Part shown: positions 33,366 to 45,458 of the stretch, in pieces | How positions within the stretch are numbered: the first letter of the stretch is position 1 | Layout of the letters: every line of letters begins with the position of its first letter | DNA from: Brassica napus | Taxonomy: Eukaryota; Streptophyta; Magnoliopsida; Brassicales; Brassicaceae | Assembly (NCBI RefSeq): GCF_020379485.1 | Contig: NC_063445.1 | Span: 50,245,422 to 50,309,421 of the forward strand | Direction: 5' to 3' | DNA length: 64,000 nucleotides | Translations under genes and position numbers: made by a program | The notes under the pieces: model-generated | What the model was told of the DNA's origin: nothing | The model's input: the letters and a program-made list of their open reading frames with translations, nothing else | Databases searched by the model: none

Positions 33366-34382
33366 TCATTCTTTTAAACAATCTGAAGTTTCATAATCCA
33401 TAAGATCGTCTCGTTCATGATTGAAATCATCTTCACCATATTGATAAGTAATATGAGCTTCAGGATTCTTCCCTTTCAAACTCTCTTGGTAGAGGTCAAC
33501 GAGATGTTTAGGAATCCTACATGTCTTAGCCCAGTGATTATCCATACCACATCTATGGCACACGGATTTGGTAGAGTTTTGTTGTTTAAATGATGTACCA
33601 CGGCCTCGGCCATGACCACAGCCTCCATAAGAGTTTCCTTGGCCACGGCCATATGAGTTGCCTCGGCCTCGACCAAATGAGTTTCGGCCTCGACCACCAC
33701 GTCCATGCCATTTTCCACGACCACGGCCGTGTTGGCTATCACTCTGGACATGGTTCGACTCTTTCTTATCCTCTACGGCCGCATGTGCCTCAGGTAACGG
33801 GTTTGTTCCAGGAGGTCTCAATTCACTGTTTCTCATCAACAGTTCATTGTTCTGCTCAACGAGCAAGAGACAAGAGATCAGATTAGCATAAGTTGTGAAG
33901 CCCTTCTCACGGTACTGTAGTTGTAACAACACATTGCTTGTGTGGAAGGGGGAACAGGTTTTCTCAAGCATATCCTTATCCGTTATATCCTCACCACACA
34001 GTTTTAATTTTGAAACTATTTTAAACAGGGCCGAGTTATACTCGTCCACGGACTTGAAGTCCTGGATTCTGAGATTCCTCCAATCATACATAGCCTTTGG
34101 TAATAACACCGTTCTCTGGTGATCATATCTCGTTTTCAACTATGTCCAAAGGTCTAGAGGATTCTCAATAGTCAAATACTGATCTTTGAGACTCTCAATA
34201 AGATGATGACATATAATTAATATAGCTCCATATCTATCTTTCTCACTTGCATTATTGCCCTCGGTGATACATTCACCGAATCCCTTGGATTTTAGGATGA
34301 TCTTAGCATCAAGTGCCCATTGCAAGTAATTATCTCTAGAGAGATTTAGGGCAGCAAAATCCAAGTTGTTGATTTTCGACAT
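33366..34382 (-). pseudogene. gag of copia A, one nonsense codon
   Basis: Nucleocapsid/capsid precursor. It starts MSKINNLDFAALNLS and contains the copia gag core (LFKIVSKLKLCGEDITDKDM), an Arg-Gly-rich stretch of repeated GRGRG, and a CCHC zinc knuckle (CHRCGMDNHWAKTC). It ends in a stop after DYETSDCLKE. A TAG at 34140-34142 (after NPLDLWT) replaces the Glu of the relative in copia B. An AT-rich, UTR-like spacer follows gag before pol resumes, and gag and pol are separate frames. Confidence 0.9.
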
Positions 34383-35514
34383 CTGAAATCATATATTTCA
34401 TTCTTAGGATTTATAATGTTCTTATAATGCATACAAGACAATCAGATATATAATGCAAATTGGTCACACGACCAAACGGATATGATGCATTTAGTTCATA
34501 CGATTATGCATGCATGATATGCTAACAAGCCGCACGGCCAAACAATCCGAACATGCATAATGCAAGACAAGCCGCACGGCCAAGGGTATGAACAATCTTA
34601 GCAATCAGTTTCTATATGATCTTAATGCAATCGGTTATTCATCTTAGCAAGAACGATTCTAAGTGATCATGAAACCTCAATAAAACAATCAAGCAATGCA
34701 TCAAGGGGTTTAGTTACTATCAACCTAACGATCATATTCAATGAGATTAATGCAATAGGGTTTCAATATGAACAAGCCGGTCAGTTTCAAGTTTTAAACA
34801 AGATGAGAACTAATCAACTTAGGCGATTTCTATCGCAAGATAACATTCAATTAGTTCATCAATTCAATCAACCAAATTCAAGTATGAGATTAAATAATCG
34901 TAGCAATCGGTTCTATGTGATGATAATCAGATTCAAAACATTCAATCACATAAACAATCAAATCAAATTTTGATTAGGGTTTGCATGGTATGCATGCGGC
35001 TAGGCTTTAGGGAATTAGGGTTTCGATTTTAATCAAGCAATAAGATTCAATTTAGGTTATTAGGGATGGGATCTATTGCCTTAGGGTTTGGTTCTTAGGT
35101 TTTAGTTTTACCTAAACCTCAAGTCGGGTTGAATGGACCACCGAATAGAGAAGAACGCGAGCTGATCGTTGCTGTCAGGTCACGAACGGGTTGCTGTCTG
35201 TCGCGAACGGGAGCAAGCAGCTATCGGGTCGTGAACGTGCTAGCTATCGAACGGTATTGGGTCGCGTCGAGCAGGCTGAGATCGTGTCTCGCGAACAGGC
35301 TGAAGTCGCGAGCTGAGGAATGAACTGAGGTCGCGTGCTGAGATCGGGAACGCCTTGAGTATGGGGTTTTAGGTTCTCGATCAGATTAGGGTTCGTCGTC
35401 GGGTTTAGGGTTTATCGCCGGGATGAGATTAGGGTTTTAGGGTTCGGACTTTAGCTTAGGGTTTAAGGGTTCGGACTTTAGCTTAGGGTTTAGAGCGTAA
35501 TCGTGCTGATAACG
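34383..35514 (-). other. Long leader of copia A
   Basis: 1.1 kb between LTR and gag, with no coding signal. It has repeated AAGCCGCACGGCCAA motifs (34530-34590; minus-strand TTGGCCGTGCGGCTT) and a TCGCGAACGG-rich part (35150-35310). Copia B has the equivalent motifs in its leader. Confidence 0.75.
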
Positions 35515-35785
35515 TGTTGGGAAACTAGATAATAGAATCTATGTTTCTGTATTATTCATAAACATAAGGAGCCCTTTATATATAGGGAATTACACCGTCA
35601 TAGAATAATGAAAAGATTAAAGAAAGGAAATACAAATATGGAAAGAGTACAAATCATAATCTAATAAGGAAAATGCAAGATGCCGATTCTCTCTCTCTCT
35701 CCTCACGGTCGACTCTCTCTTTCTCTAGCATTGGGCCGGTTATGAACCAGACCGGTTATGGACATCCACAATATGATTTATAACA
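35515..35785 (-). repeat. 5' LTR of copia A
   Basis: Plus strand runs from TGTTGGGAAAC to GATTTATAACA. The element-strand LTR thus starts TGTTATAAATC and ends CCCAACA, 271 bp. A TATA-like tract (CCTATATATAAAGG on the minus strand) is at 35577-35590. Confidence 0.9.
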
Positions 35786-37175
35786 GTAAACATAAAATTT
35801 TCCCGGTTATTTTAGCATTTGTTGAACTTTGTTTTACAGCAGAAGGACAGAACAACCCTAGTATAATGCCAGGGACGGACCCAGTCACATATCAGGTGGG
35901 GCACGTGCACATACTAACGTTATACTTTTTGTTTTTAACACCATTTTGAGTATGTTAATCTGGAATATATGGTTAAATTAGATCAGTGGTTTCACAAGCT
36001 CCAACTTTTGACCATATTCATCCGTTTGTTATTTAATTTTTATTGTCAAACTTAACTTATATAATTACCCTTTGTTCTTATATTTATTCGTGTAATTTCT
36101 TGTTCCCTTAAACTTCATTAAATTAGTTATATTTGTCTAATTTGTTCAGTTTTGTTGCGTAAATATCAATCTTGAAGTTCAAATTTCATATTTCCCTCAT
36201 TCTATTTCTAACAGGATAAATATTTTATGTTTTATATGTATTAAAATGTATTAAATTTGAGAATAAATACATTATTTTTTTGTGATTAACTAATAGTAGT
36301 TAAGTAAATGTAATTATTATTTTAAGATTACAATTTGTAATTATTAACTCATATAAAATGTATTGAAAACATAAATATATCTTAAAAAAGTTTTTTTTTG
36401 TAAAACAATATTTTCAGAAACAAAGAGGATATTTATTTAGCCGAAAGATTTATCGTAAGCATATAGCATTTAAACAATAATATAATAAAAACTGTAAAAA
36501 ATATATATCATTGTGCCCCATATATTATATAGATATATATAAATTATTATTGTGCCCCATATATAATATTTTTCTAGATCCTCCCATGTATAACGCCAAA
36601 TTACAAACATGTACACCCATGTTTAAAGGTAACACCAACCCTGTTCAGTATTTTTTCAGGTCATATTGAACTCAAAATGAAGTAATATCCGTATGTAATA
36701 AGTAATATCGGAGAAAACATGAAGATGAAGTATAATCAGAACCGAAAATCTATTATAAGGAGATAAGCTATAACTTAACATGTTTATCAAAAAAAAAAAC
36801 TATAACTTAACCTTAAGCTTGTATTATATATCAAGTTGATTCATTTTAAATTAATTTTGTTTGTTAGTTTAATTTATTTTATATGGACTTTGAAAATTAT
36901 ATGTGATTTATCTTTTTATAGCTTTGATTTGTTTTAAAAAAAAAATCATATTCTTTCTTAAAAATATTAGTTAATTTCATATTAATTTTCAAAAACATGC
37001 TACTAGACAATGCTAGATTTCAAGAGGTAACACTACAATTTTGAGTTTCCAAAGAGCGCTGATTATAAGCCGAAAAGGCTCCTCCAGAAATCACATTTGC
37101 ATTGATTAGAAAGGAAAGCGATCCATTTACCTTTTTTGCAGCTCTTTCTCAAGGTTTGAGTGAAAATAAGTGACC
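35786..37175. other. AT-rich intergenic DNA, no gene seen
   Basis: No coding signal. A repeated TTGTGCCCCATATAT string occurs near 36511 and 36550. A G+C-richer patch at 35865-35930 (GGGACGGACCCAGTCAC, GTGGGGCACGTGCAC) resembles strings common in degenerate Brassicaceae repeats. Confidence 0.5.
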
Positions 37176-37183
37176 ACGTCAAT

Positions 37184-37890
37184 TAGGCATGGGCGTTCGG
37201 GTCTTCGGGTCTTCGGGCCGGGTTCAAGCCGGGTTCGGGCCGGTTTCTTTCAGGTACGGGTCCTTTGGGTCCTAAACATTTGGACCCAATAGGTACTTGT
37301 AAATTTTCGGTTCGGATTCGGGTTGTTTCTTCTCAGGTCCGGATCGGTTGATCTATAATTAAAATACCAATGTAATACCTATAAATTGTAATATCCGGGT
37401 ACATATCGCGTCCGGATCGTATTTAGGTATTTAGGATCTAAAAAGGACATGACATACTCAAACTCCATCGAATTTAGTCGATATTTATCATATATATCTA
37501 AAACTTTTACAAAATAACTTAAATTTAACTATTAATAATTAAAATAAAATATTTTTAAACTCTAAACTTTATATTTTAAAACTTCATATTACATAAAAAT
37601 GTTATAAGATAATAACAAATATTGTTAACAAAAGATATTTAAACTAAATCATAAAATAATATAAATAAAATAGAACACATAAAATCATACTTTTGGATAT
37701 ACATATTTTTAAGTCGGGTACATATTGGTTCTTATCGTGGCGGATCTATTCGGTTCGGTTCTAATTCTTTCGGGTAAAATAAATTTGAACCCAAAAGGTA
37801 TTTGCAAATTTTTGGTTCGGTTTCAGATCGGGTATTTACGGATCGGTTCCGGTTCGGATTTTCGGGTCCATGTTAAAATGGCCATGCCTA
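37184..37890. mobile_element. Non-autonomous hAT-like element with 8-bp TSD
   Basis: Ends are TAGGCATGGGC and, in inverse, TAGGCATGGCC. They are flanked by perfect 8-bp direct repeats ACGTCAAT at 37176-37183 and 37891-37898. Eight-bp TSD plus short TIRs fits hAT. The interior is 707 bp, with Gly/Arg-codon-like GGGTTCGGG strings near both ends and an AT-rich middle, and no transposase. Confidence 0.85.
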
Positions 37891-37898
37891 ACGTCAAT

Positions 37899-39033
37899 CT
37901 CAGAAACACGTTCGAAACCAAACTCTAAACCCCTGGCCGTTAGATTCATCATTCATGTACCAAAATGAAAAATAAAACTTTCCATCAGTAAATGCAAGGA
38001 TTATGTTTATGAAATGAAGATTGTACCGTATTCGTTAAATCCTTCTTCTTCCTCTACGATATTGGATCGAGATCTCTTACCTTGACCATTTACGTAAATC
38101 AGGAAAAGAAAATATCCTTTATAAAGATTTGAGGAGGAAAATGAGAGGAAGCGTCTTCGTTTGGCAAAGCATTCAAATGATCATATTAGTTGAAACTAAT
38201 ATTTACTTTCCCGAAGTTTCAGTTGCAAAGCCTCCAAAGTTGGATTCTGATTTTGTCTATATTGTCTCTCACCGGATTTGAGTCACTCTGTTTCTCTAAA
38301 ACCCTACATCTCCTTTGCTTCTCTCACCAGCTTGGATGTATCAATGAACTCTATTTCTATTTATGTTTCCACTTTATCGAGCCTTGGTTTTGTATCAGAC
38401 TGAAGTTTCGTAATGTCACCTCCGACACCCTCGCATTCCTTGCGATAATTTCAGGTGTGCTGAAGCTAAGCAACTTGGAAGTTATGTATCTCTCCAAGAA
38501 TTCGCTCTCTGGTGCTAACGCCGTCGGTGGGGTTCTCTCTGATGGATGTAGAGACTGAAGCATGTCAACTCTGATTACCTTACCACCTTTATTCACATTA
38601 CACGCCTTAACGACACTCTGTCTTGAACACCCAGTTTTCAATTCAGCAAGCGAGACTTGGAAGTTAAGCTTTAAAGTGGAGACGTAAAGATATGGTGGTA
38701 ACTCTAATGGAAGCGTTACAGTGAAAGCTTAGATTACAACCGCCTTATTTGTTTGCCATGTTGTGATATTTTATTCTAGTTAAATCGACAAAAATATAAA
38801 CTGTTATAAGAATCTTACAACTTTTTCTTTGAAAATATGAAACCGCAAAAATGAGCCCCATCTCAATGTTTTATGGGATTGGGGTCAAACCTGTTACTGC
38901 ACAAAACCAAGGCGAACTGGCGGATCAAAGAGGTGGTAGCTTAAGTTTTTCACAGAAAAAAATACTTGACTGTACAGTGGTAGTGTACGTGTTGTGTTTT
39001 AGTGTGCACCTAGTATGACTATTAATATTGCTG
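37899..39033. other. Intergenic region left of Ty3 element 3
   Basis: Mixed composition with a possible decayed gene fragment (separate entry). An open frame of ~55 codons from ATG 38851 (MSPISMFYGIGVKPVTAQNQ) ends before the element and has no recognisable family. A 20-bp sequence at 38731-38750 has an exact inverted partner at 51193-51212. Confidence 0.4.
38440..38558 (+). pseudogene. Possible leucine-rich-repeat fragment
   Basis: The reading frame contains LKLSNLEVMYLSKNSLSG, which matches the plant extracellular LRR pattern (LxxLxxLxLSxNxLSG). No adjacent repeats, signal peptide or kinase is visible, and the frame closes at 38558. It could be a relic of a receptor-like protein gene or chance similarity of one repeat. 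Confidence 0.3.
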
Positions 39034-39038
39034 CTCTG

Positions 39039-39550
39039 TGTAGAGGATGGATTCGACCATCCCACAAGGTCCGAAGAATAGAAAGGCCCGGCCCGGATTA
39101 GGTAGAGCGACGGCTCGATCGGTCGGCTCAAGAGTCAGGTCTCTAGGCTTGACTCTTGAGTACTTTTAGTCGATCGTCATCGACTAAAGTATATTCGGCT
39201 CAGCGGCTGCTCGGACGCCTACGGGCTTCTCGGCCCAGCAGAGGAGGCCCACCAAGATGGCGTAAATTAGGTCAAGGACAAAGCATCAGGACGTCTATAT
39301 AAGGGAAAGTGGAGATAACGAGAGAAAGATCTGAGATCATTGACTAACACTTGGCGGCTAGATTAGGGTTTTCACCTTTGCTTCATCTCGCCGTTAGTTG
39401 TACTTTTCCGGTAGCTCATCGAGCCACCGGCTTCCTTTCTGTCGCACTCTCTTCGTTTCCCTTGTAACCGACTGAACGTTTTCTCCGACCATAAATAAGA
39501 CGTCTTTGTTAAAACCCATATCTTTTTTATTACCGTTTTCCGATCAAACA
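39039..39550 (+). repeat. 5' LTR of Ty3 element 3
   Basis: Starts TGTAGAGGATGG and ends CCGATCAAACA. Contains a TATA box at 39295-39304. 512 bp, the same length as the 3' copy. Confidence 0.95.
39295..39304 (+). promoter_or_regulatory. TATA box in 5' LTR of element 3
   Basis: CTATATAAGG within the LTR, about 255 bp before its end, conserved in the 3' LTR at 50525-50534. Probable U3 promoter for the sense transcript. Confidence 0.6.
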
Positions 39551-39575
39551 GTTGGCGCCCACAGTGGGGCAACTA
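39551..39575 (+). other. Primer-binding-site region of element 3
   Basis: GTTGGCGCCCACAGTGGGGC immediately after the LTR, the typical TGGCGCC-type start of Tat elements. The tRNA was not assigned with certainty. Confidence 0.7.
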
Positions 39576-39594
39576 GCAAAGTAACGTCAGAACT

Positions 39595-42337
39595 ATGGTC
39601 GTTAACAACGACAGTTCTTCGTCAGGCGAGGAGCGCGAAGCTCTCGAGGTGACGCCAGCTCCAGAGGTAACACCTACGCCTACACCAGTAACTCCACTTC
39701 CCCATCCTGCGTCTATGGAAACTATCCTGGCACGCCTCGCCCTACAAGAAGCGGCACAGAAGGCGGCAGTTGACCAAATCACGGCGATAGCAAAGATCCT
39801 TGCTCCTCTCGCTGCAAACGCCGAAGCTTCAACGGCGCAGTATCGTCGACACCTGTTCGCCACAGAACGAACCACCGACGTATCACCAATGCCGGTAACG
39901 ACATCAACGCGCACACCGCGATCGAACTAGCCGCGTTGAAACAGTTGGTCCTCGACATCAATTCGAAGATCCACCAGGTGACGACGTCCGCGCCCCTAAT
40001 CGAGTATGTACTCGCGGAATCTCTTCGTACACCCTTCACGCAAAAGGTTACCGGTGTGTGGCTACAGAAGATGGAGAAACTCCGTCTTCCAACCTTCAAA
40101 GGTCTCTCTAACCCTTCTACTCACGTCACGTCTTTCAACATAGCGATGCGACGCGCAAACCTGACCGACGAAGACAAAGACGCCGGCTTTTGCCAACTCT
40201 TCGTCGAAACCCTAGAAGGACCGGCCCTTACTTGGTTCACCGGCCTCAGAGAAAACTCTGTCGACTATTTCCACGACCTCTCGACGGCTTTCCTTAAGAA
40301 CTATATCATGTTCACCAACCAGGAAGCAACCGTGTCAGATTTGTGGAACCTCACTCACGCCAGCGACCAAAGTCTCCGCGACTTCATGGAGAAATTCAAA
40401 GCTATTGTCTCGAAGATTGATATTCCCGACCATATCACCGTCGAATCTTTGATGAACACCTTGCACGTCGACTCCACATTCCGCCAGGATCTCTACCGAT
40501 ATCCGACAAAATCTGTCTCCGACGCCATCGCTCGCTCGCACAACTTTATCCGCATGGAAGAAGACACCAGAGCAAAGTTCGCAAAAGAAGCAGCAGCAAA
40601 ACAGCGACCTTCCCGAACAAACGACACCCGCCCCGAGCCCCGCCAGCACTCCTCCGGTGGAAATACCACTCAGAAGCGAGGCTACGTTAGCTCGATCGGT
40701 GATGAGGAATCTCCAAAATCAGCAGCCATCACGCGAGAGAAAGGCTGGAACCACTGGGATCGAGACTCCGCTCCGAAGCAGTCAACCTCATCTGAACCAG
40801 CGAGTTCAAACTCCAAGGAGCCAAAAAATGGTGCCTCTACCACAAAAGGGATTCCCATGACACGAAGGAATGCAAGGTCCTCATCGGGCAGTTTTTCGAC
40901 GGGATCAATAATGGGACAATCCAAATGCCCACTTCTCCTACGACACAGAAAAACACCAAAAGCTGGAGTAAGAACAAGGAGAAGAAGGGACAGAAGTCTA
41001 AAAAGAACACGGCCCCGAGCGAGGAAAGAGCAAGCCCTGAGCGCACTCCCGTCAACAATGTCGGCCCCGCCAACGATTCGTCAGAAGACGAACACCCGCG
41101 TCGCCGGCGACGAGTGGAAGTCATACTCTCTCGCCCTTGCGACTCCTCGGATGACGACGTCCCGACAGTGCAACCAGATTTGCGCGATAAATTGGACAGC
41201 AAGGATAAGCAGTCTCTCGCTCTCTCGCAAACAGATAAAGACCTGCGTATTTTATTGAAGCGAAAAAACACCACGAACGAAAACACAGGAACCGCCGACC
41301 TCCGTGCGACCATCTCCAAATGCAACACTCGGAGAGTCGGTCAAACTGGCGACCTTCGCGACCAGCTCAATTTGAAGGCCGACGACCTGCGAATCCAACT
41401 CAACCGTTTGAAAGGATCCGATCTGCGACGATGTCTCGAATCAAAAAAGAAACAGCCCGCAGAAACTCCTATATTCGAGAACACAACTGACGATTTGAGG
41501 AAGCAACTCGAATCAATGCGAGCTACCCGAGCCCCGCACATTAGTGTCATAATGGGCGGATCACCACCTTGCGGTGAGTCGGTTCGAGCCGTCAAAGATT
41601 ACAAACGTCAAGCAACCACCTCTCAGAAGTGGCCTTTTCCAGTCGAAAATGATCACCAGATCACTTTTTCGGCACTAGACACCAAGGGCGTCCACATGCC
41701 ACATAACGATCCTCTCCTCGTCGACCTTGACATCGGCGAATGTCTGGTCACAAAAGTCCTTATTGATACCGGCAGCTCAGTCGATTTCATCTTTCGCGAC
41801 ACACTCGACAAAATGGGAGTTGATTTACAGGATATGAAGCCTTCTTCTAGCACGCTCACCGGCTTCAACGGAGCCTCGGAGCAAATGATCGGGACAATTA
41901 GCCTTCCAGTTTACGCAGGTGGTATAACCCGCACCGTCAAGTTCTCCGTCATCCGCACCAAAGCACCCTATAATACCATACTTAGAACACCATGGCTGCA
42001 TTCCATGAAAGTCGTCCCTTCGACTTATCATCAATGCGTCAAATTTCCCGGAAAAGACGGCAAAACTCAGACGATTCGGGGAGATCAACAAGCCGCGAGA
42101 GAACTACTGATCGCAACTGTAAAGATGCAGCAACAAGCTTCCCTTGTCAACTCCGTCAGTAAACCACTCAAAAGATATACCCCCAGAAGGAGGAAATTCG
42201 CAAAGTCGCAATTGATGAATCCGACCCGACGAAAATCAACCGAGTTGGCGTCTACCTGTCTGACGACGTATGTTCAAGGATCATCTCTTTCATCAAAGAC
42301 AACGCCTCGACTTTCGCCTGGAAGACTTCCGACATGA
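39595..42337 (+). pseudogene. gag, linker and protease of Ty3 element 3
   Basis: N-terminal gag runs in one frame from 39595 (MVVNNDSSSS), and after a frame change near 39885 continues from about 39885 to 40822. The capsid signature LFVETLEGPALTWFTGL is intact. A second frame change falls at an A6 run (40823-40828), after which a knuckle-like CLYHKRDSHDTKEC follows, then a Lys-rich stretch, a linker with DLR repeats, and the aspartic protease (VLIDTGSS, TPWLHSM, PSTYHQC). A third frame change near 42185 separates protease from RT. A gag-like role in particle assembly and polyprotein cleavage is known for the family. This copy cannot make an intact product. Confidence 0.9.
41178..41520 (+). 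repeat. Seven degenerate DLRxxL repeats in the gag-protease linker
   Basis: Translated repeats are DLRDKLDSK, DLRILLKRK, DLRATISKC, DLRDQLNLK, DLRIQLNRL, DLRRCLESK and DLRKQLESM. Spacing is irregular (about 12 to 25 residues). Each looks like a short amphipathic helix. Nucleotide identity between repeats is low, which suggests old duplication kept at the protein level. Confidence 0.8.
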
Positions 42338-45300
42338 AGGGGATCGACCCGGCAGTTACCTCCCATGAACTGCACGTCGACCCGACGTTCAAACCCATCC
42401 GACAGAAGCGACGAAAACTCGGTCCAGAACGATCTAAAGCCGTAAACGAAGAAGTCGACAGGCTCCTCGACGCGGGTTTCATAACCGAAGTCCGATACCC
42501 CGAATGGTTGGCTAACCCGGTTGTCGTCAAAAAGAAAAACGGCAAATGGCGCATATGCGTCGACTTCACGGACCTCAACAAGGCGTGCCCAAAGGACAGT
42601 TACCCACTCCCTCATATCGATCGTCTCGTCGAATCAACTGCTGGTAACGAACTTCTAACCTTCATGGAGGTTTTCTCGGGATACAACCAGATCTTGATGC
42701 ATCCCGACGATCGCGAGAAGACGGCATTCATCACCGACAGAGGGACCTACGGCTACAAGGTGATGCCCTTCGGGCTAAAGAACGCCGGCGTGACTTATCA
42801 GCGACTCGTCAACCGAATGTTCGCTGATCAGCTTGGCAACACCATGGAAGTGTACATCGACGACATGTTAGTCAAATCGCTCAAGGCCGACGATCACCTA
42901 AACAACTTACGCGACTGCTTCAAGATCTTGAACGACTACGGGATGAAGCTCAACCCGGCCAAGTGTACCTTCGGTGTCACTTCGGGAGAATTCCTCGGCT
43001 ACATTGTCACTCAACGAGGAATCGAGGCTAACCCCAAGCATATCTCGGCGATCCTCGACCTTCCAAGCCCAAAGAACTGCCGCGAAGTACAGCGACTAAC
43101 CGGACGCATAGCAGCTCTCAACAGGTTCATCTCGCGATCAACCGATAAGTGTCTTCCCTTCTACGAGCTACTAAGGGGCAATAAGAGGTTCGTCTGGGAC
43201 GAAAAGTGCGAGGAGGCGTTCAATCAACTCAAGCATTACCTCACAACCCCCCAGTACTATCAAAGCCAGAAGCCGGCGACACATTGTCTCTCTACATAGC
43301 CGTCACTTCCTCTGCCGTCAGCAGCATGCTCATTCGAGAAGATCGAGGAGAACAGAAACCAATCTTTTACACAAGTAAAAGAATGACCGAGCCGGAGACA
43401 AGATACCCAACACTCGAAAAGATGGCCTTAGCTGTCGTCACCGCGGCCAGGAAACTGCGACCCTACTTTCAGTCGCACACGATTGAAGTACTGTCCAACC
43501 AACCACTCCGAACAGTTATGCAGAATACTAACCAGTCAGGACGGTTGACTGAATGAGGGATGGAGCTGAGCGAACATGACATCGTGTACAAGAATCGCAC
43601 AGCAGCAAAGTCACAGGTCCTTGCCGACTTCTTGATCGAGTTAACACCAGAGCTGGAGCAAGACCTCATCCTACCAAGTTTAAACTGGATCTTACACGTC
43701 GACGGTTCATCCACGAGTAAAGGGTCGGGGGCAGGAGTGCAACTGCAATCACCAACAGGGGAACTCATCCGGCAGTCATTCAGTTTTGGTTTTGCGGCGT
43801 CAAACAACGAAGCTGAGTACGAATCCCTCATCGCAGGGCTCCGTCTCGCCAAGGCAGTGAAAGCCAAAAGAATCAACGCTTACTGCGACTCCCAACTTGT
43901 CGTAAGTCAGTACCTCGGCGATTACGACGTCCGCAACGAAAGGATGGACACCTACCTCAAACTCGTCCAAGATCTCACGCGAGACTTCGAGTTCTTCGAA
44001 CTCACGAAGGTTCCTCGCGGAGAAAATGTCTGTGCCGACGCCCTCGCTGCTCTAGGAAGCAAGCTACACGATCAAGTCAAGAGGACAATCCCAATCCATA
44101 AAATCGAGAAACCGAGCATCGATACGATGGCGGCACAGACTGCGATCTTAGCAGCGATTAGCGAAGCGATGGACATCGACGAAGCAGAACCTCCTTCGCA
44201 GAATGATCAGCCAACAGATTGGCGCAAGGAACTCATCGATTACCTCGCTGAAGTTTTATTGCCCACCGAGAAATGGGACACGCGGCGACTGAAGCGACGT
44301 AGCGCACACTACGTTTTCATGGACGGGGAACTACACCGATGGACCGCGACGAAGGTGCTACTCAAATGTATCCCCGGTGACGAAACGAAACTAGTCATGG
44401 CCGAAACAAATGAAGGAGCAGCAGACAATCACTCGGGCGGACGAGCTCTCGCATTAAAAGTAAAGAATCTTGGATTCTACTGGCCAACCATGAACGCCGA
44501 CTGCGAGACATACGTGCGCAAGTGCGACAAATGCCAGCGTCATGCTTCCACCTTACACAGCCCAACGGAGTTCCTTCATACCCTAACTGCTCCATACCCA
44601 TTCATGCGATGGGGAATGGACATCATCGGTCCGATGCCGGCATCTCGCCAAAAGAAGTTCATCTTGGTCCTCACAGATTACTTCACCAAATGGGTTGAAG
44701 CCGAAGCCTACGCCAGCATCACCGACAAAGAGGTGCAAAACTTCGTCTGGAAGAACATAATCTGCCGACATGGGCTCCCATACGAGATCATTACAGACAA
44801 CGGTTCAAAATTCACCTCGCTTCATTTCAAGGGATTCTGCGACAGATGGCGAATTCGACTCAACATGTCGACCCCGAGAAACCCGCAAAGTAACGGGCAA
44901 GCCGAGTCGACGAACAAGACCATCATCGACGGTCTGAAGAAATGACTCGACTTAAAGAAAGGTTGCTGGGCAGATGAACTAGACGGTGTCCTGTGGTCCC
45001 ACAGAACAACTCCTCGCGGAGCGACGAAGGCTACCCCTTTCTCGATGGCCTATGGCGTCGAGGAATTGGCTCCCGCAGAAGTGAATGTGACGAGCTTGCG
45101 CCGATCGCGAATGCCACAAAACGACGAACTCAACCGCGACATGCTGCTCGACGCACTCGACGACATCGAGGAAAAACGCGACCAAGCACTACTCCGTATC
45201 CAGAATTACCAGCATCAAATCGAGAGCTACTACAACAAAAAGGTCAAATCGCGTCCCCTCTAAATGGGCAATCTTGTCTTAAGAAAGGTCTTCGAAAACA

Positions 45301-45458
45301 CTAAGGAGTGGAAAGCCGGCAAGCTTGGAGCCAACTGGGAAGGACCATACAAGATAGTCGAAGTCATCAAACCAGGAGTATACCGCCTCGAGACTTCAAC
45401 AGGCGAAGCAATACCGAGAGCTTGGAACTCGAAACATCTCCGCCTCTTCCATCCTTAG
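42334..45458 (+). pseudogene. pol of Ty3 element 3: RT-RNaseH-aRNaseH-integrase
   Basis: RT core 42334-43240 with VYIDDML, then a frame change near 43240. RNase H follows to a TGA at about 43554-43556 (relatives have Trp). From 43560 come the archaeal-type RNase H, with HVDGSSTSKGSG, NNEAEYESL, AYCDSQLVV (catalytic Asp kept) and NVCADAL, and then integrase with HHCC motif, GMDIIGP, TDNGSKF and NGQAES. A TGA at 44943-44945 stands where a CGA arginine is expected. A TAA at 45261-45263 precedes the C-terminal MGNLVLRKVF and GANWEGPYKI region, which ends in a normal stop at 45456-45458. Disabled, but all domains are present in order. Confidence 0.93.

Larger units (their letters stand above)
30150..35785 (-). 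mobile_element. Ty1/copia element A, internally deleted
   Basis: LTR copies lie at 30150-30412 (outer end truncated) and 35515-35785, with minus-strand gag and pol between them. A purine-rich tract (CATCCAAGGTGGAG on the minus strand) precedes the 3' LTR. CGTTATCAGCACGA follows the 5' LTR as primer-binding region. Two deletions are apparent: one around the protease active site, and one removing the integrase zinc domain and first catalytic Asp. No TSD is detectable because the 3' LTR end is lost. Confidence 0.9.

Noticed and set aside
33590..33891. Plus-strand His/Gly- and Pro/Arg-rich frames
   Set aside because: Antisense of the Arg-Gly-rich stretch of copia gag.
35129..35323. 64-codon frame upstream of copia A gag
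   Set aside because: Lies in the noncoding leader and on the strand opposite to the element.
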